Below, piece after piece: positions 34,207-42,048 of a stretch of DNA of 43,038 bases. This DNA is from Clostridia bacterium (GTDB taxonomy: Bacteria; Bacillota; Clostridia; Christensenellales; Borkfalkiaceae). The notes beneath the pieces are model-generated. The model was not told the DNA's origin. It worked only from the letters and a program-made list of their open reading frames with translations, and made no database searches. Both the position numbers and the translations under genes were made by a program. Numbering within the stretch: the stretch's first letter is position 1; each line of letters begins with the position of its first letter. The stretch is from the NCBI GenBank assembly GCA_021204585.1, contig JAJPZC010000151.1, positions 1 through 43,038 on the forward strand. The letters are read 5' to 3'.

Positions 34207-34422
34207 ATGACGATTCATCATGACAAGTTTGCATACGGAAAGCTCAAGAGCTGCGATGAACAGCTCTCCCAGGATGCTCTCTCAAAGCTCATCCGGCAGA
34301 TGAACTCCGGGACCGCAGACACGGACTCTGCATCCCAGGCGCCTTCTGCAGACACTACGGAGACTCCTGCCGCACCTGCAACAGAGAGCCCCACGCCGGG
34401 GGCAGAGCCCGATGGAAAGTAA
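34207..34422 (+). CDS. Small protein with Thr/Ala/Pro/Glu-rich tail
   Basis: This 71-residue protein has a GCGGAG site 8 bases before ATG. Its first 35 residues, with HHDKFAYGKL and LSKLIRQMN, look like a compact conserved unit known from small uncharacterised Bacillota proteins; the last 35 are a low-complexity Ala/Pro/Thr/Glu-rich tail. The tail is like a shorter version of the acidic tail on the IS630-like protein at 21675. No signal peptide or membrane segment. A longer frame from 34168 has no good ribosome binding site. A GCCCCGG / CCGGGGC hairpin follows at 34454. Function unknown. Confidence 0.6.
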   Translation: MTIHHDKFAYGKLKSCDEQLSQDALSKLIRQMNSGTADTDSASQAPSADTTETPAAPATESPTPGAEPDGK

Positions 34423-34453
34423 CACAATCTCATACAACAACACACATACCAGT

Positions 34454-34472
34454 GCCCCGGCAAGCCCGGGGC
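34454..34472 (+). terminator. GC-rich hairpin after the small protein gene
   Basis: GCCCCGG and CCGGGGC form a perfect 7-bp stem with a 5-base loop. The following bases (ATTAGCTTTG) are a poor T tract, so termination strength is uncertain. Confidence 0.5.
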
Positions 34473-34547
34473 ATTAGCTTTGCCCACAACAGGGCAGACT
34501 GCACAGCTTCAGTGTGCGTTATGAACAAACATCGCTTCATACCCGCC

Positions 34548-34570
34548 TCAAACAGCCCGGGTGTGTTTGA
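34548..34570. promoter_or_regulatory. Candidate operator overlapping the bioY promoter
   Basis: TCAAACA and TGTTTGA are perfect arms around a 9-base centre that contains CCCGGG. The right arm overlaps the -35 box of the bioY promoter, so a bound regulator would compete with RNA polymerase. It does not match the known BirA consensus (TTGTTAACC half-sites). Confidence 0.5.
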
Positions 34571-34596
34571 CTTCCTCCCAAGCCCGCTGGTATCCT
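34567..34596 (+). promoter_or_regulatory. Promoter of bioY
   Basis: TTGACT (34567-34572), 18-base spacer and TATCCT (34591-34596), 35 bases before the bioY start. Confidence 0.5.
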
Positions 34597-34630
34597 GTAC
34601 CGGAGAATATGAAGGGAAGCGGTACATATA

Positions 34631-35287
34631 ATGGCTGAGGAAGAAGAACACAAGCCGCTGGACGAGAACGGCCAGCTGGAAAAAGCGCAGAGCAAGAAGA
34701 AGGGCAAGGGGCGCAGGGCACTCCTGGACCTGTGCTACATAGCCATATGCGCAGCCGTCATAACGGTGTGCTCATACATCTCAGTGCCTGTGGGAGACAT
34801 TCCCGTAACCCTGCAGACGCTGGCCATTTGCCTCACGGCAGGCCTCCTGGGCTGGAAGAGGGGCACGCTGTGCGTCCTGGTGTACATCCTCATGGGCATC
34901 ATTGGCATCCCCGTCTTTGCAAACTTCAAGAACTTCTACGCCCTCATAGCATCTCCGTCTGCAGGATACGTTGTTGGCTTCATCTTCACGGCACTCCTCA
35001 CAGGCTTCGCATCCGACAACCTCAAGCGCCTCGGCGGCAGGGCCAAGCGCAAGGGAGCCGTCTGGGCCATACAGTTCTCCGTACTGCTTCTGGCCATGAT
35101 AATAGGCGTCCTGGTGTGTTACTTCTTCGGCACCCTCTGGTACATGCTGATCTACAAGGGCAGCGCCACAACGGATAACCTGCAGTTCGCCCTCACCTGG
35201 TGCGTATATCCATACATCCTGCCGGATCTCGTAAAGGTAGTCCTTGCCGCCGTGCTTGCAGACCGCTTGAAGCGCTTCGTAAAGTAG
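34631..35287 (+). CDS. bioY: BioY biotin transporter substrate-binding component
   Basis: This 218-residue membrane protein is a BioY family S component, which captures biotin and works with the ECF energising module (EcfA, EcfA', EcfT encoded elsewhere). Six hydrophobic segments follow a charged, 29-residue N-terminus. BioY hallmarks are SVPVGDIPVTLQTLAICLTA, GLLGWKRGTLCVLVYILMG, GIPVFANF and SPSAGYVVGFIF. The N-terminal extension (EEEEHKPLDENGQ and KKKGKGRR) is longer than usual. The start at 34631 has GAAGGGAAG 11 bases upstream, somewhat far. No bio genes are beside it. The promoter overlaps an inverted repeat, suggesting regulation. Confidence 0.9.
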   Translation: MAEEEEHKPLDENGQLEKAQSKKKGKGRRALLDLCYIAICAAVITVCSYISVPVGDIPVTLQTLAICLTAGLLGWKRGTLCVLVYILMGIIGIPVFANFKNFYALIASPSAGYVVGFIFTALLTGFASDNLKRLGGRAKRKGAVWAIQFSVLLLAMIIGVLVCYFFGTLWYMLIYKGSATTDNLQFALTWCVYPYILPDLVKVVLAAVLADRLKRFVK

Positions 35288-35313
35288 CATTCATCCTCAT
35301 ATATCATCCATCC

Positions 35314-35340
35314 AAGGCACCCTCAGGGGGGCCTTTAATT
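35314..35340 (+). terminator. Terminator after bioY
   Basis: AAGGC-a-CCC pairs with GGG-g-GCCTT across a TCA loop and is followed by TAATT. It begins 27 bases after the stop. Confidence 0.7.
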
Positions 35341-35368
35341 GGCCCAAGATACTCACGCAGGGATAAAA

Positions 35369-35388
35369 GTGCAAAGTATACTTTGCAC
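35369..35388. other. Perfect 20-bp palindrome
   Basis: GTGCAAAGTATACTTTGCAC is a perfect palindrome and the first part of the 34-bp repeat array that follows. It could be a strong hairpin or a dimer-binding site. Confidence 0.7.
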
Positions 35389-35488
35389 AAAACTGGAGAA
35401 ATCTGCAAAGTATAGTTGGCAGATTTCTGGAAAATCTGTAAGGTGTACTTTGCAGTAAACTGCATAAATTTATAAAGTCTGCTGTGCA
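35369..35488. repeat. Imperfect 34-bp tandem repeats rich in palindromes
   Basis: Units begin TGCAAAGTATACTTTGC (35370), TGCAAAGTATAGTTGGC (35404), TGTAAGGTGTACTTTGC (35437), and a decayed fourth; the period is about 34. Each repeat pairs with itself: AAATCTGC with GCAGATTT around the second unit, and TGCAGT-AA-ACTGCA after the third. No spacers, so not CRISPR. It lies in the gene-poor part after bioY. Confidence 0.75.
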
Positions 35489-35957
35489 CTTATCCGGGGA
35501 AAACGGACTAGCGTCACAGGGAAAACACAGACTATCTCATATGGGCGTGCATGACGGAGCTTCCAGGAATGTTACAAATTCTCAAAAGTGCACAATAGTT
35601 GGGCCATAAATGAAAATTTTTTTCATTTTCAAGCCGTTTAGAAACATTTGGTTATATAAATTTTGGAAAGAAAGATGGTTGGCCAATGGTGCATTGAAAA
35701 TTCTGACGCTTGTTGGAATTTTGAACCAAGCACCCGCCCGAATCGGAAGGAATGCAATCTTATAGAATGCATTGCAATATTTTTTGACGAAATGAGGGGG
35801 TGCTATAGTGCAGGATGTATTGTGATGCAGAGGGTATTTTTACCCCTTGGCAATGCGCCAGCCCGGAAACCGCCTGAGGGCCACAGGCAAGTTGAACGGG
35901 ACGGAGAAAAGTACATAGACAATAGGTAAATCTACCGTAAACAAACTTTTTTTCTAC

Positions 35958-35989
35958 GAAAAAAAGTGGCACGTGCTATGCCCGTGCCA
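35958..35989 (-). terminator. Strong terminator-like hairpin read on the minus strand
   Basis: Read on the minus strand, GTGGCACG and CGTGCCAC form a perfect 8-bp stem and are followed by TTTTTTT. No minus-strand gene is seen on its right side, so either it stops antisense transcripts entering from the GH3 leader, or it ends an unrecognised RNA. On the plus strand the same stem is preceded by ACTTTTTTT / AAAAAAAGT arms. Confidence 0.65.
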
Positions 35990-36001
35990 CATACACTTAT
36001 A

Positions 36002-36116
36002 CAGCCTCAACACACTAAGCTGGGAAATCGTATAGGCTGGATTTAAGTGATATGCAGGGGTTTAAACCCCGGCGAGTAGTAGAAAACGGGATGCGGCAGT
36101 ATCCCGCTTTTCTTTT
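36002..36116 (+). ncRNA. Structured leader or small RNA before the GH3 gene
   Basis: Three successive hairpins are visible. CAGCCT (36002-36007) pairs with AGGCTG (36034-36039). GGGGTTTAAACCCC is a perfect palindrome at 36057-36070. CGGGAT (36087-36092) pairs with ATCCCG (36101-36106), followed by CTTTTCTTTT. The last is a plausible intrinsic terminator about 98 bases ahead of the GH3 start, which is the layout of a riboswitch or attenuator. I cannot match it to a known class. It may instead be a free-standing small RNA. Confidence 0.4.
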
Positions 36117-36213
36117 ATATAAGGAATTGTAAGCAGCAGCGTGCAGAGAAGCCATTGTCGCATCGACAGGACGGCCGGAGGACGTCTTTGTCAGGGATTC
36201 TAGGAGAGATTGA

Positions 36214-39200
36214 ATGGCTAAAAACAAGAAACCGGTCACGAAGAAGCGTGCTGTTACGTATACAACGATACTGAGCGTGGTCATTGCGATTCTTCTCGTA
36301 ATCATGATACTTCTGCCATTTGTGGCCAAGTATTTTGACGGCGTTCTCCGTGACTTCGTAGGCACTACGAAATCCGGCGGCACAGACGGCGAGATGACAT
36401 ACAACAACCCCGTGCACACTTCATTCGATGATCTGTATGCGGATGAGCAGACATATGTGAGGGAGGCCGCCGGAGAAGGATTCGTCCTTTTGAAGAACGA
36501 CGGCGGGCTTCCCCTGGCAACAAGCGCAGACAACAAGGCAAAGATAGCCTTCTTCTCACAGTCTTCCGTTGACTTCGTAATAGGCGGCACCGGATCAGGC
36601 ACATCCACATCCGACGTAACGCTCAAGCAGGCCTTCGAAGACTGCAATTTTGATGTCAATACAGACCTTTGGAATTACTATTTAAAGTCCGGTTATTCCA
36701 GGGGCGGCGTAACGCTCACAGGCTGCAGCTGGGCCATAAACGAGGTTCCCTGGTCAACTCTGGAGAGCAAGGTTTCAAATTTCAGCAGCATAGCTTCAAG
36801 CAACACCACGGCAGTCTTCATTATGTCCAGAGTGGGCGGCGAGAGCCATGACGAGGCCAGGTTCATGGGAGGCTATGCCACCACGGATGAAGATAAGTCC
36901 AAGAGTTACCTGGAGCCGGATTCAGTTGAACTGGACGTCATAAGCCATCTTAACGAAAGCTTCAACAACGTAATCCTGGTGGTCAATTCCACAAACATGA
37001 TGGAACTCGGCTGGACGGAAGACTATGAAAACATCAAGTCCATCATCTGGGCTCCGGCAGGCGGAGACCAGGCGGCATACGCCCTTGCAGACATCATAAG
37101 CGGCACAACAACCCCTTCGGGACACCTTGTGGACACCATGGCATATGATGTCTTTTCATCCCCTGCAATGCAGAACATGGGAGACATCACTTACACGTAC
37201 ACAAGCAAGGAAACGGAAACGGGTTATTATGGTGTCTCTTATGACGAGGGCATCTACGTCGGATACAAGTATTACGAGACCCGCTACTATGACCAGGTAT
37301 TAGGTAAAGGCAATGCATCAACCCCTGTGACCTCTGCCATATACAACTCCACAGGCAGCAGCTGGAACTATGCGGATGAGGTGCAGTATCCCTTCGGATA
37401 CGGCCTCTCATACACAACCTTCTCATGGAGCACCCCGGAGTTCTCATATGATGCATCCAGCGATACTTTCACCATAACCCTCACGGTAACCAATACAGGA
37501 GACTATGACGGCAAGGATGTAGTCCAGGTTTACGTCAGCGTGCCTTATACACAGGATGACATAACAAACCATATAGAGAAGTCTGCCGTATCCCTTGTGG
37601 GATACGCAAAGACAGGCATCCTTGAGGCTAAAGGCGGAAATGAAGAAGTAACCATAACCGTCTCCGGCAGTGACCTCACCACCTATGATGACGTCAACAA
37701 CAAGACCTACATCTTAGAGGCCGGTAATTACTATCTCACTGTTGCAAAGGACGCCCACGAGGCCGTGAACAACATCCTCACAAAGGACACCACCGTAACA
37801 TACGACGCAAAAGTGGCCAACGGACTTGCGGAGATAGGCCATTATCCCGCAACAGAAGGTGAGACCACCATTGGCGACTCTGATTTTGTATACACCCACA
37901 AAGTAGACGAGACAGACGCCACCACATACAGCGTATCTGCATCCGGAACGGAGATAACCAACAGGTTTGAGATGGCGGCTACAGAAAGGGGCGCTAAAAC
38001 TGAGGCATCAGATGTTACCAGCAACTGCAACTACATAGACCGCAACACGTATCTTACGAGGAATGACTGGGCAGGCTCATGGCCCGTAACACACGGCTCA
38101 CAGGACGCCCAGACAGCTTCAAAGTATGACGAGGTAAACGGGTACCAGTACAAAGAGCGCATATCCCAGGCTTTGTATACCAAGCTTGAAGAGAAAGGTG
38201 ACGCCGAGGCTGCCAACAGCCCTGTTGCGGACAGCGATATTACAGCGGACATGGCCGGCTCCTACGGCGTGGAAAATACAGAGGGGCTGCAGCTTATAGA
38301 CTACCGCGGAATTCCGTATGACGAGGCGGACTGGGATGCACTTGTAAGCGTCATGACAACGGCAGAGGTCGGAGATCTCATCAACCTTTCCGGATACCGC
38401 ACCATAGTCGCAGTGAGCATAGGCAAGCCCCAGGCAAAGGATCTGGACGGTCCTGCAGGCCTCAACGGAATGGTCAACCAGACATCATACTCCATTGCAT
38501 ACTGCACCGAGGTGTGCATGGCCGCTACATGGAACACAAGGATTGCATACGCCCACGGATACTACGTAGGGCAGGACGGGCTCACGTTCGATGACAAGGT
38601 GAGCGGCTGGTACGCACCCGCAATGAACATCCACAGGACTCCGTTCGAGGGCAGAAACTTTGAGTACTACTCCGAAGACAGCTTCCTCTCCGGCGAGATG
38701 GCCTCCCATACAGTACGGGGAGCTGCTAGCCAGGGAATGTATGCCTTTGCCAAGCACTTCGCCCTCAACGAACAGGAAATCCACAGGGATGACAACGGCG
38801 TATGCTCATGGGTTAACGAACAGGCAATGCGTGAGATCTATCTCAAGCCTTTCCGCATGGTGTCCGAATCCGGCACCGTGGAGATCAAGTGCTACCAGAC
38901 GGATGAAGACGGCAACCAGGTTATGGGCACGGCTGAGATTCCCGCAATGCAGGCTCTCATGACATCCTTCAACCGTGTGGGCGCCACATGGACAGGCGGC
39001 AGCTACCAGCTTATTCAGGAGATACTAAGGGACGAATGGGGCTTCAACGGCTTCGTAATAACCGACTACACGCAGGGCGCCACGTCCTACATGCACTCCG
39101 AACAGATGCTCCGTGCCGGCGGCGATGCGCAGCTTACACAGTTTGGCAACACTTTCAAGCTCACAGGCTCAAAAGCTACTGCCAATACCTATTATACAAA

Positions 39201-39393
39201 GAAGGCTATATCCCATATTCTCTACACCGTAGTCAACTCCAACGCCATGAACAGTGATGTCTATGTAGCGTTTGCTTACTACATCCTGGTTGAGATAGCC
39301 TTCGAGATTGTCTTCGCAGGACTGATCGCATTATGCGCCGTCTTCATAGCGAAGAAGTGGAAGAAGTACAAAACAGCCATTCCGGCTAACTGA
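36214..39393 (+). CDS. Membrane-anchored GH3 glycoside hydrolase with reversed domain order
   Basis: This 1059-residue protein hydrolyses a terminal sugar (beta-glucosidase or beta-xylosidase type) and is anchored twice. Transmembrane segments are at about 15-38 and near 1022-1048 with a Lys-rich cytosolic end, so the enzyme faces outward. Domain order is swapped: the GH3 C-terminal domain comes first (EGFVLLKNDGGLPL, residues about 80-95), then an FnIII-like region (TITLTVTNTGDYDGKDVVQV). Last comes the catalytic barrel with GRNFEYYSEDSFLSGEMA, AKHFALNEQE and the nucleophile Asp951 (FVITDY). This reversed order is known in some rumen and gut Clostridia enzymes. AGGAGA lies 6 bases before ATG. 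The lipoprotein gene follows 63 bases later. Confidence 0.92.
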   Translation: MAKNKKPVTKKRAVTYTTILSVVIAILLVIMILLPFVAKYFDGVLRDFVGTTKSGGTDGEMTYNNPVHTSFDDLYADEQTYVREAAGEGFVLLKNDGGLPLATSADNKAKIAFFSQSSVDFVIGGTGSGTSTSDVTLKQAFEDCNFDVNTDLWNYYLKSGYSRGGVTLTGCSWAINEVPWSTLESKVSNFSSIASSNTTAVFIMSRVGGESHDEARFMGGYATTDEDKSKSYLEPDSVELDVISHLNESFNNVILVVNSTNMMELGWTEDYENIKSIIWAPAGGDQAAYALADIISGTTTPSGHLVDTMAYDVFSSPAMQNMGDITYTYTSKETETGYYGVSYDEGIYVGYKYYETRYYDQVLGKGNASTPVTSAIYNSTGSSWNYADEVQYPFGYGLSYTTFSWSTPEFSYDASSDTFTITLTVTNTGDYDGKDVVQVYVSVPYTQDDITNHIEKSAVSLVGYAKTGILEAKGGNEEVTITVSGSDLTTYDDVNNKTYILEAGNYYLTVAKDAHEAVNNILTKDTTVTYDAKVANGLAEIGHYPATEGETTIGDSDFVYTHKVDETDATTYSVSASGTEITNRFEMAATERGAKTEASDVTSNCNYIDRNTYLTRNDWAGSWPVTHGSQDAQTASKYDEVNGYQYKERISQALYTKLEEKGDAEAANSPVADSDITADMAGSYGVENTEGLQLIDYRGIPYDEADWDALVSVMTTAEVGDLINLSGYRTIVAVSIGKPQAKDLDGPAGLNGMVNQTSYSIAYCTEVCMAATWNTRIAYAHGYYVGQDGLTFDDKVSGWYAPAMNIHRTPFEGRNFEYYSEDSFLSGEMASHTVRGAASQGMYAFAKHFALNEQEIHRDDNGVCSWVNEQAMREIYLKPFRMVSESGTVEIKCYQTDEDGNQVMGTAEIPAMQALMTSFNRVGATWTGGSYQLIQEILRDEWGFNGFVITDYTQGATSYMHSEQMLRAGGDAQLTQFGNTFKLTGSKATANTYYTKKAISHILYTVVNSNAMNSDVYVAFAYYILVEIAFEIVFAGLIALCAVFIAKKWKKYKTAIPAN

Positions 39394-39401
39394 GATGCAA
39401 T

Positions 39402-39425
39402 CCCAGTCAGGCCGGACTGGCCTGG
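39402..39425 (+). terminator. Hairpin between the GH3 and lipoprotein genes
   Basis: CCAGTC pairs with GACTGG across AGGCCG; CCAGCC / GGCTGG-like pairing continues. Without a T tract it is more likely an attenuator or mRNA-stability element in an operon. Confidence 0.35.
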
Positions 39426-39456
39426 CTGGCTTTGATAGACAAATAGGAGGAAAGAA

Positions 39457-41376
39457 ATGAAGAAAGCATTCAAGCTTGTCATAGCTCCAGTACTTGCAGT
39501 CTGCCTTGCCGGCTCTCTGTGCCTTGCAGCCTGCAGCAGCAACAGTGATGACGGCGGTGATGACGGCAATACTCCCGCAACCGAAAAGATCTACACATTC
39601 GAGGCTGAAAAGGCTCAGCTTAGTGCTGACGAGTCTGAGCTGCTTACCACACTCAGCAATACTGAGTATGGAGAATATGTAACGGATTGCGTGTTCAACG
39701 TGCAGTATGATAATGGTTTTTCTGGCGGTGCATCGGTAGGATATCTCGCCGAGAACAATCCTACGATAACCTTCGTTATTAACTCAGATGTAGCAGTCTC
39801 CGGTGCTCAAATATCAATTAAGGCTGCGTCAATGGACCTTGAGCTGTCCTCCATGTCCAGCATATTAGGCGGTATATATGGACTTGCTGCAGCTTCAATC
39901 AATGATTACAAAGGCGAAGACCACGACATTCTGAAGGTTAATGGAGAATCCGTTGCGCTTTCCGGAACTCTGGAAGGATCTGAAACTGTATTCAAGGATG
40001 TGGATTCTCTTGATGATATTTTAGGTTCTCTTTCTTCAGGGATAGGCGCACTCTTAAGTAATCTCAACTTTGACAACTTTGGAACACTTACAGCAACAGT
40101 TGACCTTAAAGCGGGCGAGAATACATTTGTATTCACAATTGAAAACGGCGCAGGCCTCAACTTCGACTACATGCAGATTACCACAACTGCAACCCTTACA
40201 TGGACAGAAACAGACAACTCTGATTTTGTCAACGGTACCGTGTCAACTGTCATACCTCCGGATGACGATGATGAAGAAGGAAATGAAGGTAATGAAAGTG
40301 CATATGACAACACTTTAACCCTTGGGGCCGAGTATGCAGCATTGTTTAACGCTGAAGGATCATCTGCAGGATCTACCGAAGCAATAGCAACTGAAACATC
40401 CACTGTTGACGAGGAAGAGATCACAAATGTCAAGAACTTCAATGTAGAAGGTGACAAAATTGTATTTGAAGTCTTAGCAAGTGCTGATATTGAGGATGTA
40501 GCTTTAACCATAATGGCTAAATGGACATCATCTAGCAGTAACTATAACGCAAGTGGTGATTCAACGCTTCTTTCTGTAAATGGAGAGACGGCTACCCTTA
40601 CTGGTTCATTGACATCTGGTTCATATCAGGCAATGACAGCTACAATTTCTCTTGATGCCGGTATAAATCACATAGTGCTTACAGCGGACGGCAGCGGATC
40701 ATATCTCGGTACATTGAATCTTGGATGGATGAATATATGGAAAATCGATCTTGGCTGGGATGGTGAGGAAACTATAACAACAAACGCTGTAGCTACCAAT
40801 CTGACGAAACTTGATTCATCTACAGGGACTGCCACAATTGAACTTGAGGAGGCATCTCTAATAAATGCAGCAGGGAAGACGGATGGCTTAACAGATGGTT
40901 TGCTTAAAACAGAGACAATAAGCCAGACTACTACAGATGAGGATTCGGGCGAAGAAACAACAGAATATCGCAGCAGTGCAAGCATTGGAAACTTCAACAC
41001 GCAAGGAGATACGGTTGTTGTGGCTGTTTACTCAGATGCAGATATTGAGAGTGTGACATTGACATTAACCGCAGGCACGGCCATATACAAAATATCGTTA
41101 TCTGGTGGGTTTAAGGCATATCTTGGAGATTATGTTGGCTCAGAACATGATATCCTTTCTGTAAATGGCACTTCTGCAGCATTATCTGGAACAATAACAG
41201 GGAATGAGGACACACTGGATTACTATAACTGTTTCGGCACGCTCTCTGCTACAATTTCTCTTAGCAAGGGTATTAACTATATAGTGTTCACAGCCGATTC
41301 GACTGCAGGTATCAATCTTGACAGCATAACACTCACATGGACCGTTGCTTCTGATGATGCAGAGGCAACAACCTGA
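39457..41376 (+). CDS. Lipoprotein with three beta-sandwich (CBM6/35-like) repeats
   Basis: This 639-residue protein has a Lys-starting signal peptide and a lipobox LAAC at residues 23-26, so Cys26 is lipidated and the protein sits on the outer face of the membrane. After an Asp/Gly linker are three related modules of about 180-200 residues. They start near YTFEAEKAQL, LTLGAEYAAL and ATIELEEASL and end in TATVDLKAGENTFVF, SLDAGINHIVLTA and SLSKGINYIVFTA. These are patterns of CBM6/CBM35-type sugar-binding folds. Ribosome binding site AGGAGGAAAG is excellent. It lies directly behind the GH3 gene, suggesting a role in holding carbohydrate near the enzyme. Its third modules are more AT-rich than the GH3 gene. 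Confidence 0.85.
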   Translation: MKKAFKLVIAPVLAVCLAGSLCLAACSSNSDDGGDDGNTPATEKIYTFEAEKAQLSADESELLTTLSNTEYGEYVTDCVFNVQYDNGFSGGASVGYLAENNPTITFVINSDVAVSGAQISIKAASMDLELSSMSSILGGIYGLAAASINDYKGEDHDILKVNGESVALSGTLEGSETVFKDVDSLDDILGSLSSGIGALLSNLNFDNFGTLTATVDLKAGENTFVFTIENGAGLNFDYMQITTTATLTWTETDNSDFVNGTVSTVIPPDDDDEEGNEGNESAYDNTLTLGAEYAALFNAEGSSAGSTEAIATETSTVDEEEITNVKNFNVEGDKIVFEVLASADIEDVALTIMAKWTSSSSNYNASGDSTLLSVNGETATLTGSLTSGSYQAMTATISLDAGINHIVLTADGSGSYLGTLNLGWMNIWKIDLGWDGEETITTNAVATNLTKLDSSTGTATIELEEASLINAAGKTDGLTDGLLKTETISQTTTDEDSGEETTEYRSSASIGNFNTQGDTVVVAVYSDADIESVTLTLTAGTAIYKISLSGGFKAYLGDYVGSEHDILSVNGTSAALSGTITGNEDTLDYYNCFGTLSATISLSKGINYIVFTADSTAGINLDSITLTWTVASDDAEATT

Positions 41377-41420
41377 TATCATATGTGCAATGATTTTTGA
41401 TTTATAACTTGAATGGCAAT

Positions 41421-41442
41421 GGCGGAAGCACTTGCTTCCGCC
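41421..41442 (+). terminator. Hairpin after the lipoprotein gene
   Basis: GGCGGAAGC and GCTTCCGCC form a perfect 9-bp stem with a 4-base loop, 44 bases after the stop. There is no T tract. Confidence 0.55.
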
Positions 41443-41525
41443 TGCCTGATAGTATATAGCACGCTTTAACTTAATGTGTGAATGAGATGGTTAAGTAGGC
41501 TATATTAGCCATTTGAGATGTTGTA

Positions 41526-42047
41526 ATGGAAGATAGTGAGGGCAAGGAAAACAAGGAACGGACTGATATCACATTGGCACAGTGGCAAACCTGCGTTGAG
41601 ATGGCCAATGCAGCCAGTCAAAGAAGAGATGTCATGAATGGGCTGTTTGTTACAGTGAATCTGGCATTAGTTGCTGCTGTATCAATTGTATGGGACGTCA
41701 AGGCGGTGTGTATAAGTGTTGCGGGCTTTTGTATCTGTTTTGTTTGGTTAATATTCATTATTAGCTATAGGAAGCTTAATACAGCAAAATATGAGGTTAT
41801 CAACAAGCTTGAGGAAAGTCTTCCTTATGCACCTTTCACAGAAGAATGGAAGGCATTAAAGGAAGGGAAAAAGAATCGTCGGTTTTCCAAATCGACACAA
41901 AAAAGTGAACTTAATCAATGTTCAGATTCACCGAAAAGCAAGAAGAGTCATTATATTGAACAGACTTGGATAGAAGGGATTTTATCAGGTGTATTCATGG
42001 CAGGCTATATCATTATGCCAGTTATAATAAGTATTTATGGAGGTTAA
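41526..42047 (+). CDS. Small three-helix membrane protein (RipA/SLATT-like) linked to a TIR gene
   Basis: This 173-residue protein has a soluble N-terminus, two close transmembrane segments (about 41-57 and 60-80), a soluble middle and a third at the C-terminal end (about 148-170). The pattern EMANAASQRRDVMNGLFVTV and SYRKLNTAKYEVINKLEESL-P-x-x-PF-x-x-EW is that of RipA-like/SLATT-like small membrane proteins, which occur with TIR or nucleotide-signalling proteins in defence islands. It would be the candidate effector that damages the membrane when activated. The ribosome binding site is weak (GAGATGTTGT). The TIR gene starts one base after the stop, so the two are certainly linked. Codon use is AT-rich, unlike the core genes. 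Confidence 0.72.
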   Translation: MEDSEGKENKERTDITLAQWQTCVEMANAASQRRDVMNGLFVTVNLALVAAVSIVWDVKAVCISVAGFCICFVWLIFIISYRKLNTAKYEVINKLEESLPYAPFTEEWKALKEGKKNRRFSKSTQKSELNQCSDSPKSKKSHYIEQTWIEGILSGVFMAGYIIMPVIISIYGG

Positions 42048-42048
42048 G

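Larger units (their letters stand above)
35288..36213. other. Gene-poor region between bioY and the GH3 gene
   Basis: The 926 bases contain the bioY terminator, the 34-bp palindromic repeats, an isolated TGTTACAAATTCTC near 35573, and an inverted repeat TGAAAAT / ATTTTCA (around 35612-35632). They also contain an AT-rich stretch with a weak 88-codon frame that I do not accept, the minus-strand terminator at 35958 and the structured leader at 36002-36116. No convincing protein gene was found on either strand. Confidence 0.65.

Noticed and set aside
35663-35929. Possible 88-codon gene (plus strand)
   Set aside because: It starts at TTG or a weakly sited ATG (35675) in an AT-rich intergenic stretch. 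It has no domain-like pattern and a Pro/Arg-rich end with Cys-rich middle; the ribosome binding site is poor.
36015-36659. 214-codon frame on the minus strand over the GH3 start
   Set aside because: It overlaps the well-supported GH3 N-terminus and leader, has no ribosome binding site and no family pattern.
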